Assembly: GCF_013394655.1 (NCBI RefSeq)
Contig: NZ_CP053351.1
Span: forward strand, 2,510,501 to 2,574,500
Source: Winogradskyella schleiferi
GTDB lineage: Bacteria > Bacteroidota > Bacteroidia > Flavobacteriales > Flavobacteriaceae
Length of the DNA: 64,000 nt
Direction: 5' to 3'
In this document: positions 37,416 through 46,742 of the stretch, piece by piece
Numbering within the stretch: position 1 is the first letter of the stretch
Layout: each line of letters starts with the position of its first letter
Made by a program: the position numbers and the translations under genes
Notes under the pieces: model-generated
Database searches by the model: none
What the model saw: only the letters and a program-made list of their open reading frames with translations
Told to the model about the DNA's origin: nothing

Positions 37416-38740
37416 ACCAATGGCTCGATTATCGCACCTTTTTTTAATTTTTTACTGGATAAATGCCATGATTTCCAAACCTGAAATCCTACAATAGGTA
37501 AGATTAATAGGGTTACAAATAATCCGATGAGCACTAAAGGTTTGTTCTTTTTAAATTGATAGGGAAAAATTGATATTGGGACCGTTCTCAACAATGCTAA
37601 ACGTGCTGAAGCGTTACCATAATATTTTCTAAAATAATACAGTACACTAGGTATTGGTCTTGGTGCAAAAAAGTTTGAAGGTCTAAAGGCATCCCAACTT
37701 CCCATTTCCCTTAATCCTCCAGTTCCTGCTTTTACATCGATACAGAAAGCTTTTGGATTCGAAATACTTTTTAAGCCATTAAGATATAGTCGCATTCCAA
37801 ATTCTCCATCTCCCATACGTTGCTTTTCAAACTGACGATCAAATAGGCCAACCTTTTCAAAAACAGTTCTTTGAAGCATTGCATTACCAGTGGCAAACTG
37901 AGAAGCAATCGCAAAAAACGAACGTGATTTAGGAATCTGCTGACCTTCTGGAAAGAATACTCCAGCTGAAATCTTGGCATTATAAAAATCGAGACATTTT
38001 AAATGCATACGAATCCAATCGGGTTTAATTCTTACATCATCTTCAGATAAGGCAACCCATTCACCTTTACTCGCTTTAATTGCCGTATTTCTTGCCAACC
38101 ACAACGCTTTTTCCTTTTGATTTATAATTTGAAAATTGAGTTTAAAATCGTTATAAAATGCGACGTTGAAATCATCTGACTGATCAACAACAATCACTTC
38201 AAAATTTGAATAATCTTGAGCTTCTAAATCTTTTAGAACCGATTTTAAATAATCGTATCTATTCAATGTTGGAATTATTACACTTACAAGTGGTTTCTCC
38301 TCTATCAATTGAGACTGAAAGGGTTCCCATGTCTCATAAGCAATGGAATTATTGGATGCTTTTAGCTGATTAGTGTTTCTTGTGCTAAACCAAGATTTAG
38401 ATTCTTTAAATGGATTATGAAATGAAAGTATGCGCAATACAAACACAAAAAACACCCAAGCTGAGTGAAAGTTTTTTCTTATGAAGTGATACTCGTCTTT
38501 AATCGGCACTTTTGAAAAACTTCTATAGGTTTCCGTATTTCCAATATAACCCAATTGAATGGCTTGCCAAGATAAATCGTAATCCTTTGCTTCTGCTGAA
38601 GAATATAGACTATCTGGTTGTAATTGATCAATAATATCCACTGGCAAGTCATGTGCTTTAGGGAATATAGATTGACCATTTTTAGTAAAGCGCTGAAAAT
38701 AATGGGTTGGTTGTAAATATTTTAAGAAACTGAACGGCAT
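37412..38740 (-). CDS. Glycosyltransferase family 2 with C-terminal membrane span
   Basis: The GT-A domain covers about 145-370: PLVSVIIPTLNRYDYLKSVL, FEVIVVDQSDD, KGEWVALSEDDVRIKPDW with the acidic DD metal site, and RQRMGDGEFG-like QRMGDGEFGMRLY. An N-terminal region of about 140 residues has no clear family, and a hydrophobic helix lies near the C-terminus (LVLIGLFVTLLILPIVGF). The ATG at 38740 (MPFSFLKYL) overlaps the FkbM gene stop in TGATG and is preferred to TTG at 38743. Confidence 0.85.
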   Translation of the reverse strand: MPFSFLKYLQPTHYFQRFTKNGQSIFPKAHDLPVDIIDQLQPDSLYSSAEAKDYDLSWQAIQLGYIGNTETYRSFSKVPIKDEYHFIRKNFHSAWVFFVFVLRILSFHNPFKESKSWFSTRNTNQLKASNNSIAYETWEPFQSQLIEEKPLVSVIIPTLNRYDYLKSVLKDLEAQDYSNFEVIVVDQSDDFNVAFYNDFKLNFQIINQKEKALWLARNTAIKASKGEWVALSEDDVRIKPDWIRMHLKCLDFYNAKISAGVFFPEGQQIPKSRSFFAIASQFATGNAMLQRTVFEKVGLFDRQFEKQRMGDGEFGMRLYLNGLKSISNPKAFCIDVKAGTGGLREMGSWDAFRPSNFFAPRPIPSVLYYFRKYYGNASARLALLRTVPISIFPYQFKKNKPLVLIGLFVTLLILPIVGFQVWKSWHLSSKKLKKGAIIEPLV

Positions 38741-39573
38741 CAAATTGATTTAGGTAGTGGACTATTTTGTGCTATACCTTTAAGATAATCCGGATAGGGT
38801 TTACCCTCAGGCAATAAAAGCAAATGACATTTCCCTCTGGTTGCTATTGTCTTTCCCGAAGTCAATACGTCTTCTGTTTTAAGATACCAGGCCACATAAT
38901 TATTTTCGTTACACCATTTTACCATTATATCTCCTGCAGCTTCCATACCTAAACCTTCAACTTTGTGCATTTCTATAAAAAAAGTACATTTAGCTTCCCT
39001 AGCCAACTTAGTGGCAGATTCCATTACTAATGTTTCGGCACCTTCCACGTCTATTTTAACCAAGTCTGGCTTTAATCCGTAAAAGTCATACATGTAATCT
39101 AAGGTAATGGTTCTAACGTTAATAAAGGAATTCATTGCAGACGCCGTTTCTGCATGCGAAGCATACATACTTCCTGCAGCTCCAGAACCAACCGTATAAA
39201 ATTTTACGGTATCGTCCAATTTATTGCCAACAAAGGCGGCAATATATCGTACTCTGCTTCCTAATCCATTATTAATAATATTCAATGCCGCATTTTGCAA
39301 AGCAACGGGATTGGGATCTACAAGAACAATTTGCTTATTTGGGTCTTGTATTAGCGCGAGCAAGGCTGTATAACCAATATTGCATCCCACATCATATACC
39401 AAATTGTGATGCTTACATAGATAAAACCACCAAGTATCATCTTGATCTACTTGCGCTCTAACGGTACTTGGAATAACATTTAAAGGAATCCCACATAAGT
39501 TAGTGCCAACAAAATTATCTCGCTTTGTTTTAACGGAATAATAAAGCTTTTTTATTGCCTTTTCGAAATTCAT
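38740..39573 (-). CDS. FkbM family methyltransferase
   Basis: The 277-aa protein has NLVYDVGCNIGYTALLAL as SAM motif I, IVLVDPNPVALQNAALNI, and the FkbM-type core PDLVKIDVEGAETLVMESAT followed by FFIEMHKVEG. Members O-methylate sugars or sugar-like hydroxyls. It starts a translationally coupled trio with the GT2 and GT4 genes. Upstream lies a 587-base repeat-rich gap with a hairpin (39622-39653), so the trio may have its own transcript. Confidence 0.85.
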   Translation of the reverse strand: MNFEKAIKKLYYSVKTKRDNFVGTNLCGIPLNVIPSTVRAQVDQDDTWWFYLCKHHNLVYDVGCNIGYTALLALIQDPNKQIVLVDPNPVALQNAALNIINNGLGSRVRYIAAFVGNKLDDTVKFYTVGSGAAGSMYASHAETASAMNSFINVRTITLDYMYDFYGLKPDLVKIDVEGAETLVMESATKLAREAKCTFFIEMHKVEGLGMEAAGDIMVKWCNENNYVAWYLKTEDVLTSGKTIATRGKCHLLLLPEGKPYPDYLKGIAQNSPLPKSI

Positions 39574-39659
39574 TGCTAAGAGGTTTTAAATATAATTTTG
39601 GCATGCAAGTTAAATATAAAGATTAGAATTGAATAGAAATTATTAATTCTAATTGTTGT

Positions 39660-39755
39660 TGGTCGATAAAAGACAAAAGACCGCTCGCTGTTAGTCCCGA
39701 TAGCTATACGGGAAAGAACATTGACTAAATCCTAATTAACTGATAAACAAAGTAA
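39660..39755 (-). repeat. Repeat element A with CCCGATAGC-type hairpin core
   Basis: The flanks GATAAAAGACAAAAGA (39665 on), CGCTC and AACATTGACTAAA, AACTGATAAACAAA match element B at 48537-48640. The centre is TCCCGATAGCTATACGGGA (39695-39713), a hairpin. It ends 87 bases upstream of the FkbM start. Confidence 0.65.
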
Positions 39756-39921
39756 CAATCATTTTTCCTATATTAAACTTTACCAATTTTGAAAAAACAA
39801 GGTATCTTAAATTAAAAATTCTCAAATTCCCAAGAAACCCAACGCATTAAAAGGTCCATGAATAATTGTAACTAATCAGTATGCACTTTTAAACCTAACT
39901 TACCGATTTTCAGAACGAATA

Positions 39922-40033
39922 TTTAACCGCTAAGAAACGCAAGGAAAAATCGCAAGGTTCGCAATGTGTTTAAATTCAACGTTTTAATGCATTGTGACCC
40001 TTTGTGTAAATCTTGGTAAACTTTGCGGTTAAA
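39922..40033. repeat. Long imperfect inverted repeat of the CGCAAAG family
   Basis: The outer arms TTTAACCGC and GCGGTTAAA are exact complements. Inner parts also pair (GGTTCGCAATG near 39956 and GCATTGTGACC near 39989). The text contains ACGCAAGG, TCGCAAGG and ACTTTGCGG, phrases shared with 61757-61927. Confidence 0.6.
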
Positions 40034-40160
40034 ATTTATAACTCTATGATTGAAAATGCTCTATCTCATATTTTAGTAGGCTGAATAGTTACGAATAATT
40101 TAATCAGTCACAAATGAATTCTAGTATATCTCAAGTTGTTAAACTATTAAGACAACTATT

Positions 40161-41339
40161 TTAGATGTCTCTATAAAATTGAGCAAAAGCATCTTGTTGT
40201 TTTTTAATATTAAAATCTGCTTGTACTCGATTTATGGCTTGTAGCCGGAACTGTTCTTTTTTTTCTGTGGGTAACTGAACCACCTCAATGATTTTTTTTG
40301 CAAGTAATCTTGGATGTCTTTTTGGAACTACCCATCCTGTTTTATCGTGTATTATATTTTCTTTGAGTGCTCCTGCATTAGTCACTACACATAATAAACC
40401 CATTGCTTGCGCTTCTAAAACAGCATTACAAAACCCTTCTTGAATGCTTGGCTGTAAATATATATCTGCAGAACTTAATTTCTTCAATGTCGATTTATGC
40501 GATAACTTACCATGAAAAAATACCTGGTTTTGAATTTTATTTTGATGAATTTGAAAGGTATAGCGTTCTATTTCCGTTGGTGTTCCCGAACCAATGATAT
40601 GGTATTCAAAATCCAAGCCCTCTTCCTTGAGTATCTTCATGGCATCCAATGCTAGATCTAATCCTTTTATCCAATTTAATCTTGCCACGGTAAAAATCTG
40701 AAACTTATTGCTATCGGTTTTAAAATTCCGTCTTTTATTAAGTTTTAATACATTAACAGCGGGTGTAATAATGCTATATGATATATTTTCACTAAGTCCT
40801 AAACCATAAGCCTTTTGAAGTAAGCCGTTAGAAATGCTATGGACTTTATTTACATGTTTCCATACCAAATCATAACAATTATGATGTTTTACAGGATAAA
40901 CATTAATATCGAATCCTCTAAAACTAACCGCCATTTTCGCTCCTATCGCTTTTGCTATAAGTTCGCTCTCCAATGCTTGTGTTGTAAACCCAAAATGCAA
41001 CCAATCAACTTTTTGACTTAATAAATGTGAATTAAGATATATCTTTTTAAAAATACGACCAACAGAGGTATGTTCTTGCTGTTCTAATTTGATATATCTG
41101 GATAAAGCCCTGAAATGAAATAATAATTTTAAAAATACTAAAGCTACAGAAATGACTTGAAAGAACGAATTTTTATAATTCTTTGGTGCTTTTACAACTG
41201 GACATAATTCAAAATCAGTTTGAGCCGTTTGGGTAATCAATACAACACTAAAGCCATTTTCTAAAAGTCCTTTTATTTTTGAAGTAAAAAAGGTTTCAGA
41301 ATAGCCAGGTGTTGAAGAAAGGACCAATCCTATTTTCAT
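40161..41339 (-). CDS. Glycosyltransferase family 4, 392 aa
   Basis: Acceptor domain MKIGLVLSSTPGYSETFFTS, then the donor domain with KFQIFTVARLNWIKGLDLAL, YHIIGSGTPTEIERY, VFFHGKLSHKSTLKKL and EGFCNAVLEAQAMGLLCVVT with the conserved Glu pair. The pattern around TTQALESELIAKAIGAK resembles colanic-acid-type GT4 enzymes (WcaL/AmsK-like), but the sugar is not known. It ends one transcription block, before the repeat-rich gap. Confidence 0.88.
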   Translation of the reverse strand: MKIGLVLSSTPGYSETFFTSKIKGLLENGFSVVLITQTAQTDFELCPVVKAPKNYKNSFFQVISVALVFLKLLFHFRALSRYIKLEQQEHTSVGRIFKKIYLNSHLLSQKVDWLHFGFTTQALESELIAKAIGAKMAVSFRGFDINVYPVKHHNCYDLVWKHVNKVHSISNGLLQKAYGLGLSENISYSIITPAVNVLKLNKRRNFKTDSNKFQIFTVARLNWIKGLDLALDAMKILKEEGLDFEYHIIGSGTPTEIERYTFQIHQNKIQNQVFFHGKLSHKSTLKKLSSADIYLQPSIQEGFCNAVLEAQAMGLLCVVTNAGALKENIIHDKTGWVVPKRHPRLLAKKIIEVVQLPTEKKEQFRLQAINRVQADFNIKKQQDAFAQFYRDI

Positions 41340-41365
41340 TTAGACGTGTTTAATTTAATGTTTCG

Positions 41366-42538
41366 TTAACATTGATAGAATTTATTGAAGTTTTCTTTAA
41401 ACAATTTCCAATTATGCTGTTCGAGAACTTTTTGAAATGCTTTTTCAGATATGTTTTCAATTTCCTTTTGAGGCGCTGTATTAAAATACGTTATGGTCTC
41501 TGCCAGATTGTTTACATCTCTATTTTCAAATAAAAATCCCGTTTTTTTATTAACTACCAATTCTGACATTCCTACGGCATTTGAACTAATCACTGGCAAT
41601 CCAAGTGCCATAGCTTCAATAACCACATTTGCTAGACCTTCGGAAACACTTGGCAAAACTAGAACATCCGCTTTTTGCATTGACTTTAAAACGTCACAAT
41701 ATTCCATTTTAGAAGTCAAAACAACATGATCTACAATATTTAAATCGTGCAATGAATAAATAATCTCTTCAGATTCTGCCGCTCCTATAATTGTATAAGT
41801 CGCTTTTACGTTATTTTCAAGCACGAGCTTAAAAGCTTCTAGGGCATAGTTATAGCCTTTTTTCCAATGTTGTCTCCCAACAGAAAGTATCTGCAACGTT
41901 TCGCCTTTTGAATAATCTTCCTTTTTAAAGGCTTCAAAGGTTGGTATCTCAACACCAGAATATATAACTTTAATTTTATCTTCGACAGCGCCATAAATCA
42001 TTGCCTGCTTTTTAATATCGTAAGTTACGGCATGGAACTTATTTACTTTTGGAAACGTTTTTTCATACAAGGCTTGTATTTCAGTATCTGCAAGTGGCGT
42101 AATGTTAATTAATCGTCCCCTTAAGCTTACCATTGTTTTAAAATACGAGTCGTCCAATAACTCTTCAAATAGGTAAATATGGGAAGCCCATTGGATATGA
42201 ATAACTTCTACTTTATTAGAAAAGAATTTTGACCATATTAAAAACTGTTTAACCTTAATTTGAAACGGCTTTTTTGAATGGCGTAATTTGGCAATAAATT
42301 GTTTACATGTTTTAGGGTAAAAACAGAAAAAAGTGGTCAGCTTAAATACCAATTGAAACAATAATACGAATCTATTGCTCGAATCTGTAGGCAAGAAAAA
42401 AATCCCTTTCTTGCAATACTTATATAATTTTGTAGAGGTTCCGGAAATCAGGACCGAATGTTCCTCATTAACGACTTGAGCCAATCTTAAAACAAAAGTT
42501 GTAGGTTGTAAATTACCATTGTAGATTGCTATGTTCAT
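41366..42538 (-). CDS. Glycosyltransferase family 4, 390 aa
   Basis: The donor domain reads LQILSVGRQHWKKGYNYALE, YTIIGAAESEEIIYSLHDL, HVVLTSKMEYCDVLKSMQ and EGLANVVIEAMALGLPVIS with the E-x7-E residues. Its acceptor domain is less conserved. It resembles its downstream neighbour at 40161 in layout (both have LxxG/A-x-x-W-x-KG), which suggests an old duplication. Spacing is 26 bases to that gene and 13 to the methyltransferase gene upstream. Confidence 0.88.
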   Translation of the reverse strand: MNIAIYNGNLQPTTFVLRLAQVVNEEHSVLISGTSTKLYKYCKKGIFFLPTDSSNRFVLLFQLVFKLTTFFCFYPKTCKQFIAKLRHSKKPFQIKVKQFLIWSKFFSNKVEVIHIQWASHIYLFEELLDDSYFKTMVSLRGRLINITPLADTEIQALYEKTFPKVNKFHAVTYDIKKQAMIYGAVEDKIKVIYSGVEIPTFEAFKKEDYSKGETLQILSVGRQHWKKGYNYALEAFKLVLENNVKATYTIIGAAESEEIIYSLHDLNIVDHVVLTSKMEYCDVLKSMQKADVLVLPSVSEGLANVVIEAMALGLPVISSNAVGMSELVVNKKTGFLFENRDVNNLAETITYFNTAPQKEIENISEKAFQKVLEQHNWKLFKENFNKFYQC

Positions 42539-42551
42539 TTGTTAATAAATC

Positions 42552-43256
42552 CTATTTTTTTGCAAACACACATTGATGCAAACCATAACCTAATTTCCCT
42601 AAAGTTCTTTCTCTTGTCTTCTTTAATCCAATTTTATTAAAAAACCCTGTAATGTAACTGCTATTTATAATTTTAAAGTGACCAAGTCTTCCAAAATTAA
42701 GTATAATACTATCATAATCTATAATTTTGAATTTCTTTTTCACAAGTGCATTGAGTTCTTTTGGTGTTAAGACTTTTTCAATAGGTTGTCTAGACCAATT
42801 GCCGCCTTCCATATGATCAAATACCTTTTTGTTGGGCGTTGTTAATATAAGATAACCTCCAGGTTTTAAAATATTAAAACAAACGTCAAAATATTTATCT
42901 TGTTCTTCAATATGTTCGATGACTTCTTGCGAAATTACAACATCGTATATGGCATGTTCAAGTGGATACTCTAATGCATTACCATGTATATAATTTACAT
43001 GTGGATAAAGTTTATTGGCATTTACCACAGCTTCTTTTGAAAGTTCTATGGCATCTGCATTGCCAAATTCTCCTATAAATGCGGTAAATCTTCCATCTCC
43101 ACTACCAAGTTCTATTATTCTAGGTTCTTTTATTTCGCGTTTTACAGTAACAAAATAGTCTAAAATTTTAACAGCACGTCTTAATTTTAAGTTGTTTAGA
43201 ACCTTCCTACCGGACCAATAAGCGTCATAAAACTCAATTTGATTTTTAATATCCAT
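42552..43256 (-). CDS. Class I SAM methyltransferase (Methyltransf_23 type)
   Basis: RIIELGSGDGRFTAFIGEF is the SAM site, followed by ADAIELSKEAVVNANKLYP, YDVVISQEVIEHIEEQDKYF and NILKPGGYLILTTPNKKVF, the order of UbiG/Methyltransf_23 enzymes. At 234 aa it is a single domain. It probably methylates a sugar of the polysaccharide or its terminal cap. It lies 8 bases after the GT4 gene stop. Confidence 0.85.
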   Translation of the reverse strand: MDIKNQIEFYDAYWSGRKVLNNLKLRRAVKILDYFVTVKREIKEPRIIELGSGDGRFTAFIGEFGNADAIELSKEAVVNANKLYPHVNYIHGNALEYPLEHAIYDVVISQEVIEHIEEQDKYFDVCFNILKPGGYLILTTPNKKVFDHMEGGNWSRQPIEKVLTPKELNALVKKKFKIIDYDSIILNFGRLGHFKIINSSYITGFFNKIGLKKTRERTLGKLGYGLHQCVFAKK

Positions 43257-43264
43257 AATAAAAA

Positions 43265-44494
43265 CTACGCTTCAAAATTTTGCATAAAGTTATTAAACTT
43301 ACCGACCATTATATCAATTGTGTGGTGTTGTTTTATATAATTTAGAGCATTTATAGACATTTGATTTAAGTGTTTTTTATCGTTTGCGATCATCTCAAGT
43401 TTTTCAATCAAATTTTCCTTTACATTTTCAACTTCGATTAGAAACCCATTTTCCCCATTGGTAATAATTTCGAGATTGCCGCCAATACTCGTTGCTATAA
43501 TTGGTGTTCCCATGGAAAGCGATTCTATTAAAAACATAGAGTTTCCTTCACTATATTTTGATAATAGCACTCCTATATCTATAGCGTTATAGAATTCATA
43601 TAATTCTTTGTTTGGGAGCCAACCTAAAAAATGTACTTGATCGGTAAGGTTTTCTTCTGCAAATTTAATAATTTCCTTATAATAATGGATATTAGGTGTG
43701 GTTTCGATTTCTATACTTCCAGCTATAAACAAATGAATTTTCAGTCCTTTGTTATTTAAATAATGTACCGCTTCAAACAGTTCCAATATAGATTTCTCTT
43801 CGCTAAGTCGGCCTGCATATCCCACAATAAAATCTGAAGAAGTTAAATTAAATTCTTTGCGATATTGTTTTGAAAGACCATCGCTAATCTTATCCGAAAA
43901 GTCACTTAAATTAACCGAATTATATATGGTTTGGGTCGGGAAATTTAAATTAGGCGAAAGTGCTTTGAGTTCATCAATTGGCGCTCTTGTATTGGCCAAA
44001 AAACCACTTGAATTTTTTAATAAAAAATCTATATTTTTAAGGCCTAACCGCAACTTTAAATCTGTACTTCTAAAAAAATAAATATGCTTGGCCTTTGGAT
44101 AAGCTTTACATAGTTTTTTGAACAGTTCAAAATGCATAAATGTAATGACAACATCAGGTTTTTCTTTTTTTATAAAACGCTTTATACCTTCATAATAAAC
44201 AATTCGGTCCTCTAAACTATAACCAAATATGCGTTTTTTAATTTTTAGAGGTACATAATGTAATATGTTCTCGAAAAAGCGGTTCCAAGGTGTTGGTTTT
44301 ATATGAAGATATTTATTTCTATCGTAAGCTTTATGGTCTAAATTATCCTCGTACTTACTTAGCACTTTATAACTCATTGAGGCGGAATCATTTTTAGACA
44401 GAGCTTCTATAATTCTTGGGACTCCAGGGCTATTTTTATTTGGCGGAATTGTATGTCTTGAACCAGAAACCAATATGACGTTTAACTTAGACAT
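43265..44494 (-). CDS. Glycosyltransferase family 4, 409 aa
   Basis: The donor half shows DFIVGYAGRLSEEKSILELF, LHLFIAG-like IHLFIAGSIEIETTPN, HFLGWLPNKELYEFYNAID and EGNSMFLIESLSMGTPIIAT. The start MSKLNVILVSGSRHTIPPNK gives a normal GT4 N-terminus. Sugar unknown. Stop codon 8 bases before the methyltransferase start; 3 bases after the ATP-grasp gene stop. Confidence 0.88.
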   Translation of the reverse strand: MSKLNVILVSGSRHTIPPNKNSPGVPRIIEALSKNDSASMSYKVLSKYEDNLDHKAYDRNKYLHIKPTPWNRFFENILHYVPLKIKKRIFGYSLEDRIVYYEGIKRFIKKEKPDVVITFMHFELFKKLCKAYPKAKHIYFFRSTDLKLRLGLKNIDFLLKNSSGFLANTRAPIDELKALSPNLNFPTQTIYNSVNLSDFSDKISDGLSKQYRKEFNLTSSDFIVGYAGRLSEEKSILELFEAVHYLNNKGLKIHLFIAGSIEIETTPNIHYYKEIIKFAEENLTDQVHFLGWLPNKELYEFYNAIDIGVLLSKYSEGNSMFLIESLSMGTPIIATSIGGNLEIITNGENGFLIEVENVKENLIEKLEMIANDKKHLNQMSINALNYIKQHHTIDIMVGKFNNFMQNFEA

Positions 44495-44497
44495 CTC

Positions 44498-45511
44498 CTA
44501 TTTTTCTATAATGGATTTAATTATTAAATCTTCCACTAAAACTGAAGTGCTAGGATTCCATTCTAAATCTTTTGTCCAATACCCTGGACATTGATCATAA
44601 GCTCTAGCAGAGACACCATAGCATATTTCTACTATTTGATATCCTTTTGTAGGATGCTTAACAAAATCATAAGCCATACATTGAAAACCTAAATCGTTTT
44701 GAACATTAAATGCTTTTGAAATACACTCAATTGGTATCAATTTATGGTCGTATAAAATAACACCACTTCCAGAAGCCTTAAAGCTATTTTTAGCAACTAA
44801 TCGTTTTAATCCAATAGCTTTGTCGCCAATAACAACAATTCGAATATCATGATCGTTTTTAGGCAAAAACTCTTGAAAATAAGAATAGCTAAACTCATTA
44901 CCAACACGCTTGTTTTTCATTTTAGCTAATGGTATTCTCACAGAAAAATATCTGTAAAAATTATAGAGTATACTTTTTAAAGGCAATTTAAAGTTAAGAT
45001 TAAGTGGTGCCTTAAAAGACTCAATTCCTTTAGTATGCATTTTATGGATGATACTTTTTGCATCAGAACTGTTAACCAACCTTACATTTTTAGAACCAGC
45101 TCCTTTGCTAAGTTTAAAGACAACAGGCTGATTTTGCTGTTCTAACCATGTTTTTGATTCTTCCTCATCGAATGAAACAAATGTTTTAGGAAAAGGTGCT
45201 TCAACGGATTCTAATAAATATTTCTGAATGATTTTTTCATCAAATGACACTCTAGTCATTTTATTTGGAAAGACAGTAATCCCTTTATGTTCAGCAATTG
45301 TTAAAATGGCTTCAGCAATTTTAGCATTTTTAAACTCATATCTATGATGATGCCATAACAAAACATCTACACCTTCTAAGTCTGATACAATAGTATTTGA
45401 ATAACAGTTTACTGTTTTAAAGTTTAGATTGTTTTCTTGACAAAATTCAATCCAGCGTTTAGCATAGCCTCCTTCCCTGTAGTGTATTGCTATTTTACTA
45501 TCGCTTACCAT
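44498..45511 (-). CDS. ATP-grasp (RimK-like) ligase-type protein
   Basis: The 337-aa protein has the RimK-like order: NKMTRVSFDEKIIQKYLLES, FVSFDEEESKTWLEQQNQPV, VFKLSKGAGSKNVRLV (ATP-binding Lys and Gly loop), YFQEFLPKNDHDIRIVVIG and a C-terminal MAYDFVKHPTKGYQIVEIC with the Mg-binding acidic region. Such enzymes join a carboxylate to an amine through an acyl phosphate. ATG 45511 (MVSDSKIAIHY) is preferred to TTG 45517; it overlaps the previous gene by 14 bases. Its place among glycosyltransferases suggests amide decoration of a sugar. Confidence 0.8.
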   Translation of the reverse strand: MVSDSKIAIHYREGGYAKRWIEFCQENNLNFKTVNCYSNTIVSDLEGVDVLLWHHHRYEFKNAKIAEAILTIAEHKGITVFPNKMTRVSFDEKIIQKYLLESVEAPFPKTFVSFDEEESKTWLEQQNQPVVFKLSKGAGSKNVRLVNSSDAKSIIHKMHTKGIESFKAPLNLNFKLPLKSILYNFYRYFSVRIPLAKMKNKRVGNEFSYSYFQEFLPKNDHDIRIVVIGDKAIGLKRLVAKNSFKASGSGVILYDHKLIPIECISKAFNVQNDLGFQCMAYDFVKHPTKGYQIVEICYGVSARAYDQCPGYWTKDLEWNPSTSVLVEDLIIKSIIEK

Positions 45512-46742
45512 TTTCAATATAACTTATTTGACTTAAAATATCAGTAAATTTTTTAGTGTATTTTTTATAGGTATGATTTTCAATATACGATGCATAGGCT
45601 GCTTTTGAAAACTTTGCGTAACGTGCTTTATCTAAGCTCATTTTTAACATAGCTTCCGCAAGTTCATCTATATATGGATTAGAATTGATAAGATATCCAT
45701 TTACATTATCTTCCACAACTTCAGAATTACCACCTGAGTTTGTTGCAATAATTGGTTTTCCTAATGAAATAGCTTCAATTAAACATAAAGGCATTCCTTC
45801 TTCAGAACGTTTGTTATCAGTTGGTAAAATTAAGGTATCAATTTGGGATAAGCTTTTAATTAAATCATTATTTTCAATATAACCCGTAAATTCTATTGGC
45901 AATTTATGGTCTTCTGAAAAATTAAGGCATTTTTCTATATAAGACGTTTTTTTATCATATTTACCAATAGCTCCAGCACCTCCAAAAACAATTAATCTTA
46001 CATTTTTATTCTGATCATATACTTGTTGGAATGCTTTTAATAAATTTAACACCCCTTTTTCTACACATATTCTTCCTGAGAAGGCAAACACAAAAGTATT
46101 GGTTCCATAAGATCTGTTTTTATAATACCCAATTGACTGTTCTAGGGTGACTTTAGGAACAATCGCGTTGGGAATACCAAAATATCGCGTTGTTTTCAAT
46201 TGGTTTGAAAATGTGTTGTTCGCTTTTTCAAGCGCAATTTTATTAACCCCAAAAATAGCTTTGCTATTGCTGATTAATTCTAGCCACTGTTGTTCATTAT
46301 ATTTTGTATGCAACGATGTACCATGATGAAAAAATACCACTTCGCGCTTTGGAAAAAACAACTTAATCATGTTTACCAAGCCAACACTAACATGTACAAT
46401 GATTTTTTTATTCCCGTTAAAAAACAAAAAACGACAAACAGAAATAAAATAAAGTAGTTGTTTGTCTGCACTTGTAATGAACTTCTGTTTTCTTTTTTTG
46501 TAAGGGTAAATAAGTTTCAAAATCCACAGAACGAGTGTGTCCATAAAATTAGACCTCACATGCCGAAAAACGTCCCTGTTGTATGAAAAGGATTTTAGTT
46601 TAGGATTATAATTCGAAAGCACTTTAAATCGACTATCATTTAAGGATTCAACCGTTTCAAAAATGACTTTCGCAGGAGCCGCTCCCTCTGGAGATGGCAC
46701 AGAATTTAGTGAACCATAAACTATTAAAACATCACTTTTCAT
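45498..46742 (-). CDS. Glycosyltransferase family 4, 414 aa
   Basis: The donor domain has TFVFAFSGRICVEKGVLNLL, VRLIVFGGAGAIGKYDKKTS, IEFTGYIENNDLIKSL and EGMPLCLIEAISLGKPIIAT. It starts MKSDVLIVYGSLNSVPSPEG. It overlaps the GT32 gene by one base and the ATP-grasp gene by 14 bases, so it is firmly part of the run. Confidence 0.88.
   Translation of the reverse strand: MKSDVLIVYGSLNSVPSPEGAAPAKVIFETVESLNDSRFKVLSNYNPKLKSFSYNRDVFRHVRSNFMDTLVLWILKLIYPYKKRKQKFITSADKQLLYFISVCRFLFFNGNKKIIVHVSVGLVNMIKLFFPKREVVFFHHGTSLHTKYNEQQWLELISNSKAIFGVNKIALEKANNTFSNQLKTTRYFGIPNAIVPKVTLEQSIGYYKNRSYGTNTFVFAFSGRICVEKGVLNLLKAFQQVYDQNKNVRLIVFGGAGAIGKYDKKTSYIEKCLNFSEDHKLPIEFTGYIENNDLIKSLSQIDTLILPTDNKRSEEGMPLCLIEAISLGKPIIATNSGGNSEVVEDNVNGYLINSNPYIDELAEAMLKMSLDKARYAKFSKAAYASYIENHTYKKYTKKFTDILSQISYIENGKR

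Larger units (their letters stand above)
39574..40160. other. 587-base intergenic region without genes
   Basis: No coding frame is convincing. It holds three structured elements: an AT hairpin at 39622-39653 (ATTAGAATT / AATTCTAAT, nine perfect pairs), repeat element A at 39660-39755, and a long imperfect inverted repeat at 39922-40033. The remainder is AT-rich spacer. It divides the polysaccharide locus into two sub-units and probably contains a promoter, but no exact TAnnTTTG match was found on the minus strand near the FkbM gene. Confidence 0.6.
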
